From positions 1 through 64,000 of the forward strand of contig CANRCB010000003.1 of NCBI GenBank assembly GCA_947629015.1: a stretch of DNA of 64,000 bases. The letters run 5' to 3'. The notes under the pieces were generated by a model. The model was not told the origin of the DNA. It made no database searches and saw only the letters and a list, made by a program, of their open reading frames with translations. Made by a program: the position numbers and the translations under genes. Source of the stretch: an uncultured Gemmiger sp. (lineage in GTDB: Bacteria > Bacillota > Clostridia > Oscillospirales > Ruminococcaceae). Shown here piece by piece: positions 52,932 to 61,425 of this stretch. The number at the start of each line of letters is the position of its first letter. The first letter of the stretch is position 1.

Positions 52932-53711
52932 ATGCATATGGACCGTTTGCGTGAAATCTACAACTACCGGGAAATGATCTACATGATGGTCCGGCGCGAC
53001 CTGCGCGGGCGCTACAAGGGGTCGGTCCTGGGCTTTTTCTGGACCTTCCTCAACCCGCTTTTGCAGTTGGGCGTGTATACCATCGTGTTTTCCATCATCC
53101 TGCGCAGCGATATCGAAAAATATTACCTGTACCTGTTCATCGCCCTCATCCCGTGGCTGTTCATGGCCAACTCGGTGCAGGGCGGCGCGACCTGCGTGCT
53201 CGCGCAAAAGAGCATGGTCACCAAGATCTATTTCCCGCGGCAGGTGCTGCCCATCACCCACGTCACCACCGGCTTTGTCAATATGCTGCTGTGCTTTGTG
53301 GTGGTGTTCCTGGTGGCGGGCTTTTCCGTCGGGCTCAACATCATGGCGCTGCCGTACCTCATCCCCACCATGGTCATCGAATACATCCTTGCTTTGGGCC
53401 TTTGCTTTATCGCGGCCGCCGTCACGGTGTATTTCCGCGATATGGAGCATATTTTGGGCATCGCCGTCATGGCATGGCAGTTTCTATCGCCCATCATGTA
53501 CCCGCCGGACATCGTGCCCGAGCGGCTGCAGCCCATCTTTAACCTCAACCCCATGACGCCCATCACCAGCGCGTACCGCAGCGTGCTGTACTACAAGCGC
53601 CCGCCGGATCTGACAACCATGCTCGCGGCGCTTGCGATGGGGCTGGTGTTTCTGGTGTTCGGCTGGTTTTTGTTTGAAAAGATGCAGCGGCATTTTGCGG
53701 AGGAACTGTAA
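52932..53711 (+). CDS. wzm: Polysaccharide ABC exporter permease (Wzm)
   Basis: 259 residues from the ATG at 52932 (AAAGGA upstream; an in-frame ATG follows at 52938). Six membrane spans of the ABC-2 family, with MMVRRDLRGRYKGSVLGFFW at the N-terminus, typical of Wzm/TagG/KpsM, and LMVPxxY-like pattern SPIMYPPDIVPERL. It forms the channel that exports lipid-linked glycan. The ATPase wzt follows directly (stop TAA at 53711, ATG at 53712). Confidence 0.92.
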   Translation: MHMDRLREIYNYREMIYMMVRRDLRGRYKGSVLGFFWTFLNPLLQLGVYTIVFSIILRSDIEKYYLYLFIALIPWLFMANSVQGGATCVLAQKSMVTKIYFPRQVLPITHVTTGFVNMLLCFVVVFLVAGFSVGLNIMALPYLIPTMVIEYILALGLCFIAAAVTVYFRDMEHILGIAVMAWQFLSPIMYPPDIVPERLQPIFNLNPMTPITSAYRSVLYYKRPPDLTTMLAALAMGLVFLVFGWFLFEKMQRHFAEEL

Positions 53712-54998
53712 ATGGAAAACAATATCGCCATCAGCTGCCGCAATCTGACCAAGGATTTCAAGGTCTATTTTGACAAAGGCTCCAGCCTCAAGGAGAAGAT
53801 CCTGTTCCGAAACCGCCGCCGCTATGAGGACAGGATCGTCCTCGACGATGTATCGTTCGATGTAAAAAAAGGCGAGGCCATCGGCATCATCGGTGAGAAC
53901 GGCTGCGGCAAAAGCACGCTGCTCAAGCTGCTCAGCCGCATCCTGTACCCGGACAACGGCACCGTCGAGATAGAAGGCCGGGTCTCGGCCCTCATCGAGC
54001 TGGGTGCCGGTTTCCACCCCGATATGAGCGGGCGGGAGAATATCTATACCAACGCCTCCATCTTTGGGCTGAAAAAAGAGGAGATCGACGACCGTCTGCA
54101 GGCCATCATTGATTTTTCCGAGCTGGGCGATTATATCGACAACCCGGTGCGAACCTATTCCTCCGGTATGTATATGCGCCTGGCCTTTGCGGTGGCCATC
54201 AATGTGGATGCCGACGTCCTGCTCGTGGACGAGATCCTTGCCGTGGGCGACGCGGCCTTCCAGGCCAAATGCTTCAACCGCCTGCGCGAGATCAAAGCCG
54301 CCGGCACCACCATCGTTATCGTCTCCCATTCGCTGGGGCAGATCGAGCAGATCTGTGAGCGCAGCCTTTGGATCTGCGACGGCAAGATCCGCGCCGAGGG
54401 CTCCCCGCGGGAAGTGCACCCCGCCTACCTTGATTTTATGAACCGGCGCAACGAACACGAGCCTGCCCCGGAGCCCCCGGTGGAGGAAGAGGAACAGCCC
54501 AAAAACCGCTGGGGCAACGGCAATGTCCGCATCAGCGCCCTGCGCCTGTTCACCGACGGCGGGGAAGAGGTCGTGGAAAATGTCCAGCTCGGCACCTCCC
54601 TGCGCGTCGAGATGGAGTATGCGTGTAAAAGGCCGCTCAAAAAACCGCAGCTGAACATTTCCTTTTACCGCACGGACGGCGTTTTGTGTTACGCCACGGG
54701 CCTTATGGTCGAGGATGAGCTCGGCACCGCGATGACGGGGCAGGGGACCGTGACGATGGAGATCGGCCGGATCCTTTTGCTGCCGGCGCAGTACAGCATC
54801 GATGTTTCCATCACCGGTGAGGACGGGTTTGCCTACGATGACTGGCATGATGCGCGGCGTTTTGTCATGTGTTGCCCGCAGGTCGAGCCCGGCATCGTGC
54901 GGCTGGAACATACATGGGAATGCACCCAGGCCCCGGACGCCAAGGAAACGAACGCAACGGAAGGAGACGGAGAACCATGCCGGAAGAAAAATCCCTGA
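53712..54998 (+). CDS. wzt: Polysaccharide ABC exporter ATPase with C-terminal glycan-binding-type domain (Wzt)
   Basis: 428 residues. ATPase part about 1-245: Walker A GIIGENGCGKSTLLKLL, signature YSSGMYMRLAFAVA, Walker B DVLLVDEILAVGD, His switch IVIVSHSLGQ. A Glu/Pro-rich linker (about 248-258) leads to a beta-rich C-terminal domain (about 260-405) starting RWGNGNVRISALRLF, matching the Wzt_C fold. In E. coli O9a and related systems this domain recognises the chain-terminal cap, so only finished chains are exported. Its presence predicts that the glycan here is capped too, probably by the methyltransferase at 60146. Confidence 0.92.
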   Translation: MENNIAISCRNLTKDFKVYFDKGSSLKEKILFRNRRRYEDRIVLDDVSFDVKKGEAIGIIGENGCGKSTLLKLLSRILYPDNGTVEIEGRVSALIELGAGFHPDMSGRENIYTNASIFGLKKEEIDDRLQAIIDFSELGDYIDNPVRTYSSGMYMRLAFAVAINVDADVLLVDEILAVGDAAFQAKCFNRLREIKAAGTTIVIVSHSLGQIEQICERSLWICDGKIRAEGSPREVHPAYLDFMNRRNEHEPAPEPPVEEEEQPKNRWGNGNVRISALRLFTDGGEEVVENVQLGTSLRVEMEYACKRPLKKPQLNISFYRTDGVLCYATGLMVEDELGTAMTGQGTVTMEIGRILLLPAQYSIDVSITGEDGFAYDDWHDARRFVMCCPQVEPGIVRLEHTWECTQAPDAKETNATEGDGEPCRKKNP

Positions 54999-55462
54999 CG
55001 GTGGACGTGGAACAGATCATGCGCGAGATCCGCGCCGATATCAAAATGCAGGAAGATCTGAAAAACCTGCCGGATTTTGAAAGCATCCCGCTCCAGGCGC
55101 AGGATGCGCTGGTCGTGCCGGTCGGCTATCTGGACTGGGCACTGTACCGGCAATCGCTCGAGTACATCAACGCCCATTACGAGATCCCGTATTACTGGAC
55201 CTTTACCGGCAACCCCGTCAAGGTGTTCCTCAAGCGGCTCATCCGCAAGGTGCTCAAGTGTATGCTCTGCCCGCTGCTCAACCTGCAGAACCGCTTCAAC
55301 GCCCATGTGATGCGCTGCCTTGGCCAGATCCAGCTCTATACCGAGGACGTCCGTGACACCACCGAGCGCCTGGCCAAAGAGTCGGCGGAACTGCGCCGGC
55401 AGGTCGCGCAGCTGGAGGAAGAAGTGCGCCGCCTCAGCGGGCCGGCAGCCTCCGGCCAGTGA
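54977..55462 (+). CDS. Small anchor/coiled-coil protein of the glycan locus
   Basis: 161 residues; the ATG at 54977 overlaps wzt by 22 bp with AAGGAGAC upstream. About 85 variable residues come first. A basic amphipathic block VFLKRLIRKVLKCMLCPLLN follows (about 75-97), then a heptad coiled coil (about 98-155: TTERLAKESAELRRQVAQLE). The same order, block plus coiled coil, occurs in the N-terminal part of the methyltransferase at 60146, but this protein has no enzyme domain. It may tether or space glycan enzymes at the membrane. Such blocks are known at the N-termini of some O-antigen enzymes. Function inferred. Confidence 0.72.
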   Translation: MPEEKSLTVDVEQIMREIRADIKMQEDLKNLPDFESIPLQAQDALVVPVGYLDWALYRQSLEYINAHYEIPYYWTFTGNPVKVFLKRLIRKVLKCMLCPLLNLQNRFNAHVMRCLGQIQLYTEDVRDTTERLAKESAELRRQVAQLEEEVRRLSGPAASGQ

Positions 55463-55486
55463 CGCGGATGGGAGGCGAAGACCGCT

Positions 55487-56569
55487 ATGCACATCGTGCA
55501 GCTGCTGCCCAACATCACCTACGGGGATGCCATCAGCAATGACGCGCGCGCCATCCAAAAGATCCTGCGCCGCTGGGACCCCGATACCGCCATCTATGCC
55601 GAGGATATCGCGCCGCTGGCCAAAGGCGACGCGCAAAAAGCGGAATGTATGCCGCAGCTCGCCCCGCAGGATGTGGTCATCTACCACGGCTCCACCGGCA
55701 CGCCCCTCAACGACAAACTGCCGCAGATGGGCGGCCGCAAGGTGATGATCTACCACAACATCACCCCGCCGGCGTTTTTCGGGCCGTATTCCCCGCCGAC
55801 GGCCGACAGCGCCCAGCGCGGCCTGGACGGCATCAAGCGCCTGGCGGATCATGTGGATTACTGTATCGCCGTGTCGGAGTTCAACCGGCAGGACCTTTTG
55901 CGTATGGGGTATACCTGCCCCATCGACGTATGCCCCGTCCTGATCCCGTTCTCCGACTATGAGACCCCGCCCGATGCCGCCCTGCTCAAACAGTATGAAG
56001 GCGACGGCATCAAAACGCTGCTGTTTGTCGGGAGGGTCGTGCCCAACAAAAAGCAGGAGGACATCATCCGCGCGTTTTATTTCTACCACAAGTATTACGA
56101 GCCCAAGTCCCGGCTGATCCTCGTCGGCTCCTGGGTGGGCATGGATGCCTACCATGAGCGCCTGTGCGCCTATGTGGGGCGGCTCGGGCTGCAGGGGAGC
56201 GTGTTCCTGGCGGGGCATTTGATGTTCGATGCCATCCTGGCGTGGTACCGCCTGGCGGACGCCTTTGTCTGCATGAGCGAGCACGAGGGCTTTTGCGTGC
56301 CGCTTGTGGAGGCAATGTATTTTGATGTGCCGGTCTTTGCCTACAACAGCACGGCCATCCCCGACACGCTGGGCGGCAGCGGCGTGCTTTTGCCGGAAAA
56401 AGACCCCGCCGTGGCGGCCGCCTGCATCGACAAAGTCCTGCGTGACCCGGCCCTGCGGAAAAGCATCCTTGCGGGGCAGCGGCGCCGGCTGGCCGATTTT
56501 TCGTATGACAAGGTCGGTGCCAGGATGGAGGCCCTGCTCGGCGCTTTTCTTGGGGAAAGCCCGCTTTGA
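55487..56569 (+). CDS. Glycosyltransferase, GT4 family (tandem copy 1)
   Basis: 360 residues. N-terminal MHIVQLLPNITYGDAISNDA and RKVMIYHNITPP; C-terminal TLLFVGRVVPNKKQEDIIRA and SEHEGFCVPLVEAMYFDVPV with the Glu-x7-Glu pattern. Same length and mostly the same sequence as the next gene, so a tandem duplication. D-rhamnan systems use several related GT4 rhamnosyltransferases with different linkages, and these copies fit that. GGAGGCGA lies before the ATG. Confidence 0.87.
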   Translation: MHIVQLLPNITYGDAISNDARAIQKILRRWDPDTAIYAEDIAPLAKGDAQKAECMPQLAPQDVVIYHGSTGTPLNDKLPQMGGRKVMIYHNITPPAFFGPYSPPTADSAQRGLDGIKRLADHVDYCIAVSEFNRQDLLRMGYTCPIDVCPVLIPFSDYETPPDAALLKQYEGDGIKTLLFVGRVVPNKKQEDIIRAFYFYHKYYEPKSRLILVGSWVGMDAYHERLCAYVGRLGLQGSVFLAGHLMFDAILAWYRLADAFVCMSEHEGFCVPLVEAMYFDVPVFAYNSTAIPDTLGGSGVLLPEKDPAVAAACIDKVLRDPALRKSILAGQRRRLADFSYDKVGARMEALLGAFLGESPL

Positions 56570-56630
56570 GGGCATCGCCTGCGCGTGTGCGGCGTGTGTG
56601 CGGTAAAAGACAAAGAGCAAGGGGGAACAT

Positions 56631-57713
56631 ATGCGCATCGTGCAGCTGCTGCCGACCATCGCTTATGGCGATGCGGTCGGCAATGATACGCTTGCCATCC
56701 GGGAAATTTTGCGCCGCTGGGACCCGGACACCAAGATCTACGCCGAAAACATCGGCACTTCGGTAAAACAGTACGCGCTGGGCGTGGAACGTATGCCCCG
56801 GCTTGGCCCGCAGGACGTGGTGCTGTACCACGCCTCCACCGGCACGTCCCTCAACGGCAGGCTGCCGCGGATGGGCGGCCGCAAGGTGATGATCTACCAC
56901 AACGTTACCCCGCCAAAATTTTTCTGCGGGTATTCCCCGCAGGCACAGGCGCTGGCGGAGGATGGCCTTGCGGGGATACGCTCACTTGCCGGCAAGGTCG
57001 ACCTTTGCATCGCGGATTCCGAATACAACAAAAATGAACTTGTCCGCATGGATTTTACCTGCCCCGTGGACGTCTGCCCCATCCTGATCCCGTTCGCGGA
57101 TTACGAAAAGGCGCCCAACCAGACGCTGCTGCAGCGCTACGAAGGGGACGGACGCACCAACCTGCTCTTTGTGGGCCGGGTGGCGCCCAACAAACGCCAG
57201 GAAGACCTTTTGCGGATGTTTTATGTCTACCGCAAATACTATGACCCCACGGCCCGCCTTGTCCTGGTGGGGGCGTGGGGCGGCATGGAGCGGTACTGCC
57301 AGCGCCTGCGGGACTATGCCGGGGCGCTCGGCATCGGGCAGGACGTTGTGTTCACCGGGCACATCAAATTTGACGAGATCCTTGCGTGGTACCATCTGGC
57401 GGACGCCTTTGTCTGTATGAGCGAGCATGAGGGCTTTTGTGTGCCGCTGGTCGAAGCGATGTATTTCGGCCTGCCCGTCATCGCGCGCAGCGCCGCGGCC
57501 GTGCCCGATACGCTGGGCGGCAGCGGCGTCCTGCTGCCAAGCGCCGACCCGGCCGCCATGGCCGCGTGTGTGGATACGATCCTGCGCGATACCGCCCTGC
57601 GGGAGCACATCGTCGCGGGCGAAAAGCGGCGGCTGGCGGATTTCTCGTATGAGAAGGTCAGCGCCCGGCTCCAAACGATCCTGCAAAACTTTCTGGAGGG
57701 GGTAAGCGCGTGA
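56631..57713 (+). CDS. Glycosyltransferase, GT4 family (tandem copy 2)
   Basis: 360 residues, paralogue of the previous gene: MRIVQLLPTIAYGDAVGNDT, RKVMIYHNVTPPKFF, LLFVGRVAPNKRQEDLLRMF and SEHEGFCVPLVEAMYFGLPV. Differences are spread along the chain, with more in residues 45-65 of the acceptor-binding half, which suggests related but distinct linkages or acceptors. AGGGGGA is seven bases before the ATG. Stop overlaps the start of the next glycosyltransferase (GTGA). Confidence 0.87.
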   Translation: MRIVQLLPTIAYGDAVGNDTLAIREILRRWDPDTKIYAENIGTSVKQYALGVERMPRLGPQDVVLYHASTGTSLNGRLPRMGGRKVMIYHNVTPPKFFCGYSPQAQALAEDGLAGIRSLAGKVDLCIADSEYNKNELVRMDFTCPVDVCPILIPFADYEKAPNQTLLQRYEGDGRTNLLFVGRVAPNKRQEDLLRMFYVYRKYYDPTARLVLVGAWGGMERYCQRLRDYAGALGIGQDVVFTGHIKFDEILAWYHLADAFVCMSEHEGFCVPLVEAMYFGLPVIARSAAAVPDTLGGSGVLLPSADPAAMAACVDTILRDTALREHIVAGEKRRLADFSYEKVSARLQTILQNFLEGVSA

Positions 57714-58900
57714 AAAAGCTGGCGTTCGTCACCCCATGGTACGGGGAGGATATCTCCGGCGGGGCGGAGACAGCCCTGCGCGGGCTGGTACACCATTTGC
57801 AGGCGGCGGGCACCGATCTGGAGGTGCTCACCACCTGTGTGAAGGACTTCCGCTCCGACTGGAACATTGATTTCCACCCCGCCGGCCTTTCGGATTGCGC
57901 GGGCATCCCCGTGCGGCGGTTCCCTGTCCGCCGCCGGGACACCGGAGCGTTTGACCGCATCAACCAAAAGCTGATGGCCGGGCAGCCCATTACCGCCAGG
58001 GAAGAGCGGACCTTTATGGAGGAAATGGTCAACAGCCCGGAACTTTACCGCTATATCGGGGAACACAAGGCGGAATATTCACTGTTTGTGTTCACGCCGT
58101 ATATGTTTGGCACGACCTATTACGGCGTGCAGCAATGCTATGAAAAGGCGGTGCTGATCCCCTGCCTGCACGATGAGCCCTATGCCCACATGGATGTGTT
58201 CCGGCAGGTGTTTTCCCGGGCCGCGGGCATGATCTTCCTCTCCCGTCCGGAGCAGGCGCTGGCCGAAAGCCTGTACGGCGTGCGCGGGCCCGCCTTCCAA
58301 AGCCTCGGCACCGGGCTGGATACCGCCTTTACCGGGGACGGCGCGCGTTTTTGCAAAAAGTACGGCATCGACGCCCCCTTCCTTTTGTATGCCGGCCGCA
58401 AGGACCACGGCAAAAAAGCGGATGAGTTGGCGCGCTTTTTCCTGTATTACAAAAAGCGCCGGCCCGGCGCCCTCAAACTGGTGATGATCGGCCCCGGCAC
58501 GCTGGGGGCAACTTCCGGTGACATCGTGGATCTGGGCTTTGTGCCTTTGCAGGACAAATACGATGCCTACGCGGCGGCGGCGGTGTTCTGCAACCCATCG
58601 CAGTTCGAGAGCTTTTCCATCGTCATCATGGAAAGCTGGCTCTCCGGTGTGCCGGTGCTCGTCAACGGGGAGTGCGCCGTCACGCGGGATTTTGCCGTGC
58701 AGGCGCGCGGCGGGCTGTACTATAACGGCTACGCGGAGTTCGAGGGCTGCCTGGAGTACCTGTTCAGCCACCCGGACGTTGCGCGGCAGATGGCCCAAAA
58801 CGGCGGCGCCTATGTGCGGCAGCATTTCAGCTGGGATGCCATCGTGGAAAAATACACCCGGTATTTCCGGGCGGCAGGGGGCGATGCGCATGAAGGATAA
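57710..58900 (+). CDS. Glycosyltransferase, GT4 family
   Basis: 396 residues from a GTG at 57710 overlapping the previous stop; GGAGGGGG precedes it. N-terminal LAFVTPWYGEDISGGAETAL and CLHDEPYAHMDVFRQVF; C-terminal LLYAGRKDHGKKADELARFF and SQFESFSIVIMESWLSGVPV. It shares the unusual N-terminal pattern and the HDEP motif with the next gene. Probably a further deoxyhexose or mannose transferase of the same glycan. Confidence 0.86.
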   Translation: MKKLAFVTPWYGEDISGGAETALRGLVHHLQAAGTDLEVLTTCVKDFRSDWNIDFHPAGLSDCAGIPVRRFPVRRRDTGAFDRINQKLMAGQPITAREERTFMEEMVNSPELYRYIGEHKAEYSLFVFTPYMFGTTYYGVQQCYEKAVLIPCLHDEPYAHMDVFRQVFSRAAGMIFLSRPEQALAESLYGVRGPAFQSLGTGLDTAFTGDGARFCKKYGIDAPFLLYAGRKDHGKKADELARFFLYYKKRRPGALKLVMIGPGTLGATSGDIVDLGFVPLQDKYDAYAAAAVFCNPSQFESFSIVIMESWLSGVPVLVNGECAVTRDFAVQARGGLYYNGYAEFEGCLEYLFSHPDVARQMAQNGGAYVRQHFSWDAIVEKYTRYFRAAGGDAHEG

Positions 58901-60056
58901 GATCGCGTTCGTCTGCCAGCGTTATGGGCTGGAGGTCAACGGCGGGGCGGAGTTGTACTGCCGCGAGATGGCGGAAAAGATGTGCGCCGTCTATGACGTG
59001 GAGGTGTATACCACCTGCGCGCTGGATTACGTCACTTGGGCCGACCATTACCCCGCCGGTACGCAGACGCTCAACGGTGTGACGGTGCATCGTTTCCCCG
59101 TGGAGCGCCAGCGCGAGATCAAGGCTTTCAACCGCCTTTCCCGGCGCGTGCTGGAGACGCCGGAGCACACCGCAGAGCAGGAGGAAAAATGGGTCGACGA
59201 CCAGGGCCCTTTCTGCCCGCAGCTGCTCGATGTGCTGGAACGCGAACAGCACCGTTACCGCGCCGTCGTTTTTATGACGTATATGTATTACCTCTCGGCC
59301 AGGGGGCTGCCGCGGCATTTTGACAACGCCTACCTCATCCCCACCGCCCACGACGAGCCCGCCATCTACCTGCACTATTACGAAAAGGTGTTCGAGGGCG
59401 CTAAGGGCTTTATCTGGAACACCCCCGAGGAACGTGCCTTTGTGGAGCACCGCTTCCCCGCAGTCGCCGGCCGGCCCGGCACCATGGCGGGCATCGGCAT
59501 CAACGTGCCGGCGGGGCCGCTGCCCCCTGTCCCGGAGCAGCTGCGGGATGAGCCTTACCTTGTGTACGCCGGCCGCATCGAGCCCGCCAAAGGCTGCGAT
59601 TCGATGTTTGAGTTTTTCCGCCGCTACAAGCGGGAGCACGGCGGCCAGCTCAGGCTGGTGCTCATGGGCAAGGCCGTGATGGAGGTGCCCAAAGCGGACG
59701 ATATCGTGGAATTGGGTTTTGTCAGCGAGGAGATGAAATTCGCCGTCATGGGCGGCGCCAAAGCGCTGGTGCTTTTCTCACGGTTCGAGAGCCTGTCCAT
59801 GGTGGTGCTGGAGAGCATGGCCATGGGGCGGCCGGTGCTGGTCAACGGCGGGTGCGAGGTGCTCAAGGGCCACTGCCTGCGCAGCAACGCGGGGCTGTTC
59901 TTCGACAATTATGTGGAGTTTGCCGCCACGCTGCGGTATCTTCTCGACCACCCGGCGGAATACGCCGCCATGTGCGAGAACGGCAAGGAATATGTTGCGC
60001 AGAATTACCAGTGGGACAAGATCGTCGCACGTGTTGCGGGGCTGCTGTCTGCCTGA
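58890..60056 (+). CDS. Glycosyltransferase, GT4 family
   Basis: 388 residues from the ATG at 58890 (AGGGGG spaced nine bases; an ATG at 58884 is too close to it). N-terminal KIAFVCQRYGLEVNGGAELY, IPTAHDEPAIYLHYYEKVFE; C-terminal YLVYAGRIEPAKGCDSMFEF and SRFESLSMVVLESMAMGRPV. Related to the preceding gene, and overlaps it. It is the last gene before an internal promoter. Confidence 0.86.
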   Translation: MKDKIAFVCQRYGLEVNGGAELYCREMAEKMCAVYDVEVYTTCALDYVTWADHYPAGTQTLNGVTVHRFPVERQREIKAFNRLSRRVLETPEHTAEQEEKWVDDQGPFCPQLLDVLEREQHRYRAVVFMTYMYYLSARGLPRHFDNAYLIPTAHDEPAIYLHYYEKVFEGAKGFIWNTPEERAFVEHRFPAVAGRPGTMAGIGINVPAGPLPPVPEQLRDEPYLVYAGRIEPAKGCDSMFEFFRRYKREHGGQLRLVLMGKAVMEVPKADDIVELGFVSEEMKFAVMGGAKALVLFSRFESLSMVVLESMAMGRPVLVNGGCEVLKGHCLRSNAGLFFDNYVEFAATLRYLLDHPAEYAAMCENGKEYVAQNYQWDKIVARVAGLLSA

Positions 60057-60059
60057 ACA

Positions 60060-60088
60060 TTGCAAAAGGGCCGCCGACAGTGTATAAT
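60060..60088 (+). promoter_or_regulatory. Internal promoter within the glycan locus
   Basis: TTGCAA (60060-60065), 17 bp, TATAAT (60083-60088), in the only sizeable gap (89 bp) of the locus. It would give separate expression of the methyltransferase and following genes. Confidence 0.75.
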
Positions 60089-60145
60089 TAAAATTCTCTG
60101 GAACGTATGCGGCAAACGCTGCCGCCACGCAGGAAAGGGATGGCC

Positions 60146-61420
60146 ATGCCAAAGGATAGAAAAGAATTTGAGCGCCGGCTGCAAAACGGCCGCTTTGCGT
60201 GGGAAAGCTACTACGGCACCGCCCCGCGGGAGCCGTGGGAAAAGCCGGCGTCGGAAAAGGCGGAGACGTTTGCCCTGCCGCCCCTTCCCACGCTGGAACC
60301 CTGCCGCGCCGATATGCTGGCGCAGCGGGGGATATGGGCGGCGGTGCAGCAGGATATCGATGCCGCGGCCGGGGCACAGACCGCCACGGCCTATCGGACG
60401 CTTTCCTCCCACCGCAAGGTGCTGGGGCCTGTGATCCTGTTTTTCAAAAAGGTTGTGCGCAAGCTGTTGAAGGTGCTGCTGGGGTGGTATATCTTCCCTA
60501 TATTGGAGACCCAAAGCGAGTATAATGCCCGTGTGCTGCACGCGGTAGCGCTGGAGCGCGATATGCTTGCCAAACAGCTTTCGGAAACGGACGAAGCCCT
60601 GCGCGGCCTGACGGCCGCCGTGCGGGCCCTTCAGGAACACGGCGAGGAACAGCTGCACGAGCAGGCCCGGGCGAGGGAACAGCTGGAGGAACGCCTGCGC
60701 AAGATCGAGAACCTGCCCACCTCGGATGATGTTTTCTACCATTATTTTGAAGAGAAATTCCGCGGTTCGCGCAAAGAGATCAAACAAAGCCTGAAAAACT
60801 ATGTGGCGGTCGTTAAGGAACATCTGCCCGATTTTTCCAAGGGGCGCTTTGTGGATGTTGGCAGCGGCCGCGGCGAATGGCTGGATCTTTTGCAGGAAAA
60901 CGGCGCCGTCGACTATGTGGGCGTCGATTTGAACGAGGTACAAAACAGCGTATGTGAGGCACGCGGCCATACTACCGTCTGCCAGGATTGCATCGCCTAC
61001 CTTAAAGAGCAGCCGCCCCAGAGCATCGACCTCATCACCGGGTTCCAGATCATCGAGCATCTGGCCATGCCGGATCTGATGGAACTGCTCCGGCAAAGTT
61101 ACCGCACCCTCAAAAAGGGTGGGATGATCCTGTTTGAGACGCAGAATCCCCGCAACATCACGGTCGGCGCCGATACCTTCTTCCTTGACCCATCCCACCA
61201 CCGCGTCATGGAGCCAAGAATGGTATCGTTTTTGGCCAAATGGAATGGCTTTGGGGAAATACGGATCATCGATAACAATACCGGTGCCAGGGGCAATCCC
61301 ATCGCTTTTACGATGGACGGCGTGCCCGATGAGATACGGCAGCTGTACCAGGATGTCAACGACATGAAGTGGATGATCTGGGGCCCGCAGGACTACGCCT
61401 TGTTCGCCATCAGGGAGTGA
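60146..61420 (+). CDS. SAM methyltransferase with membrane anchor and coiled coil, probable glycan chain terminator
   Basis: 424 residues from the ATG at 60146. After ~85 variable residues comes a basic amphipathic block FFKKVVRKLLKVLLGWYIFP (about 108-127), then a long coiled coil (about 140-205), and a class I methyltransferase (about 235-424) with SAM loop FVDVGSGRGEWLDLL, VDYVGVDLNEV and LITGFQIIEHLAMPDL. In O9a-type systems WbdD caps the chain by methylation (and phosphorylation) and uses a coiled coil as a ruler for chain length. The overall design here is the same, without a visible kinase domain. O-methyl capping of a deoxyhexose is the leading hypothesis. Confidence 0.82.
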   Translation: MPKDRKEFERRLQNGRFAWESYYGTAPREPWEKPASEKAETFALPPLPTLEPCRADMLAQRGIWAAVQQDIDAAAGAQTATAYRTLSSHRKVLGPVILFFKKVVRKLLKVLLGWYIFPILETQSEYNARVLHAVALERDMLAKQLSETDEALRGLTAAVRALQEHGEEQLHEQARAREQLEERLRKIENLPTSDDVFYHYFEEKFRGSRKEIKQSLKNYVAVVKEHLPDFSKGRFVDVGSGRGEWLDLLQENGAVDYVGVDLNEVQNSVCEARGHTTVCQDCIAYLKEQPPQSIDLITGFQIIEHLAMPDLMELLRQSYRTLKKGGMILFETQNPRNITVGADTFFLDPSHHRVMEPRMVSFLAKWNGFGEIRIIDNNTGARGNPIAFTMDGVPDEIRQLYQDVNDMKWMIWGPQDYALFAIRE

Positions 61421-61425
61421 GAAAA

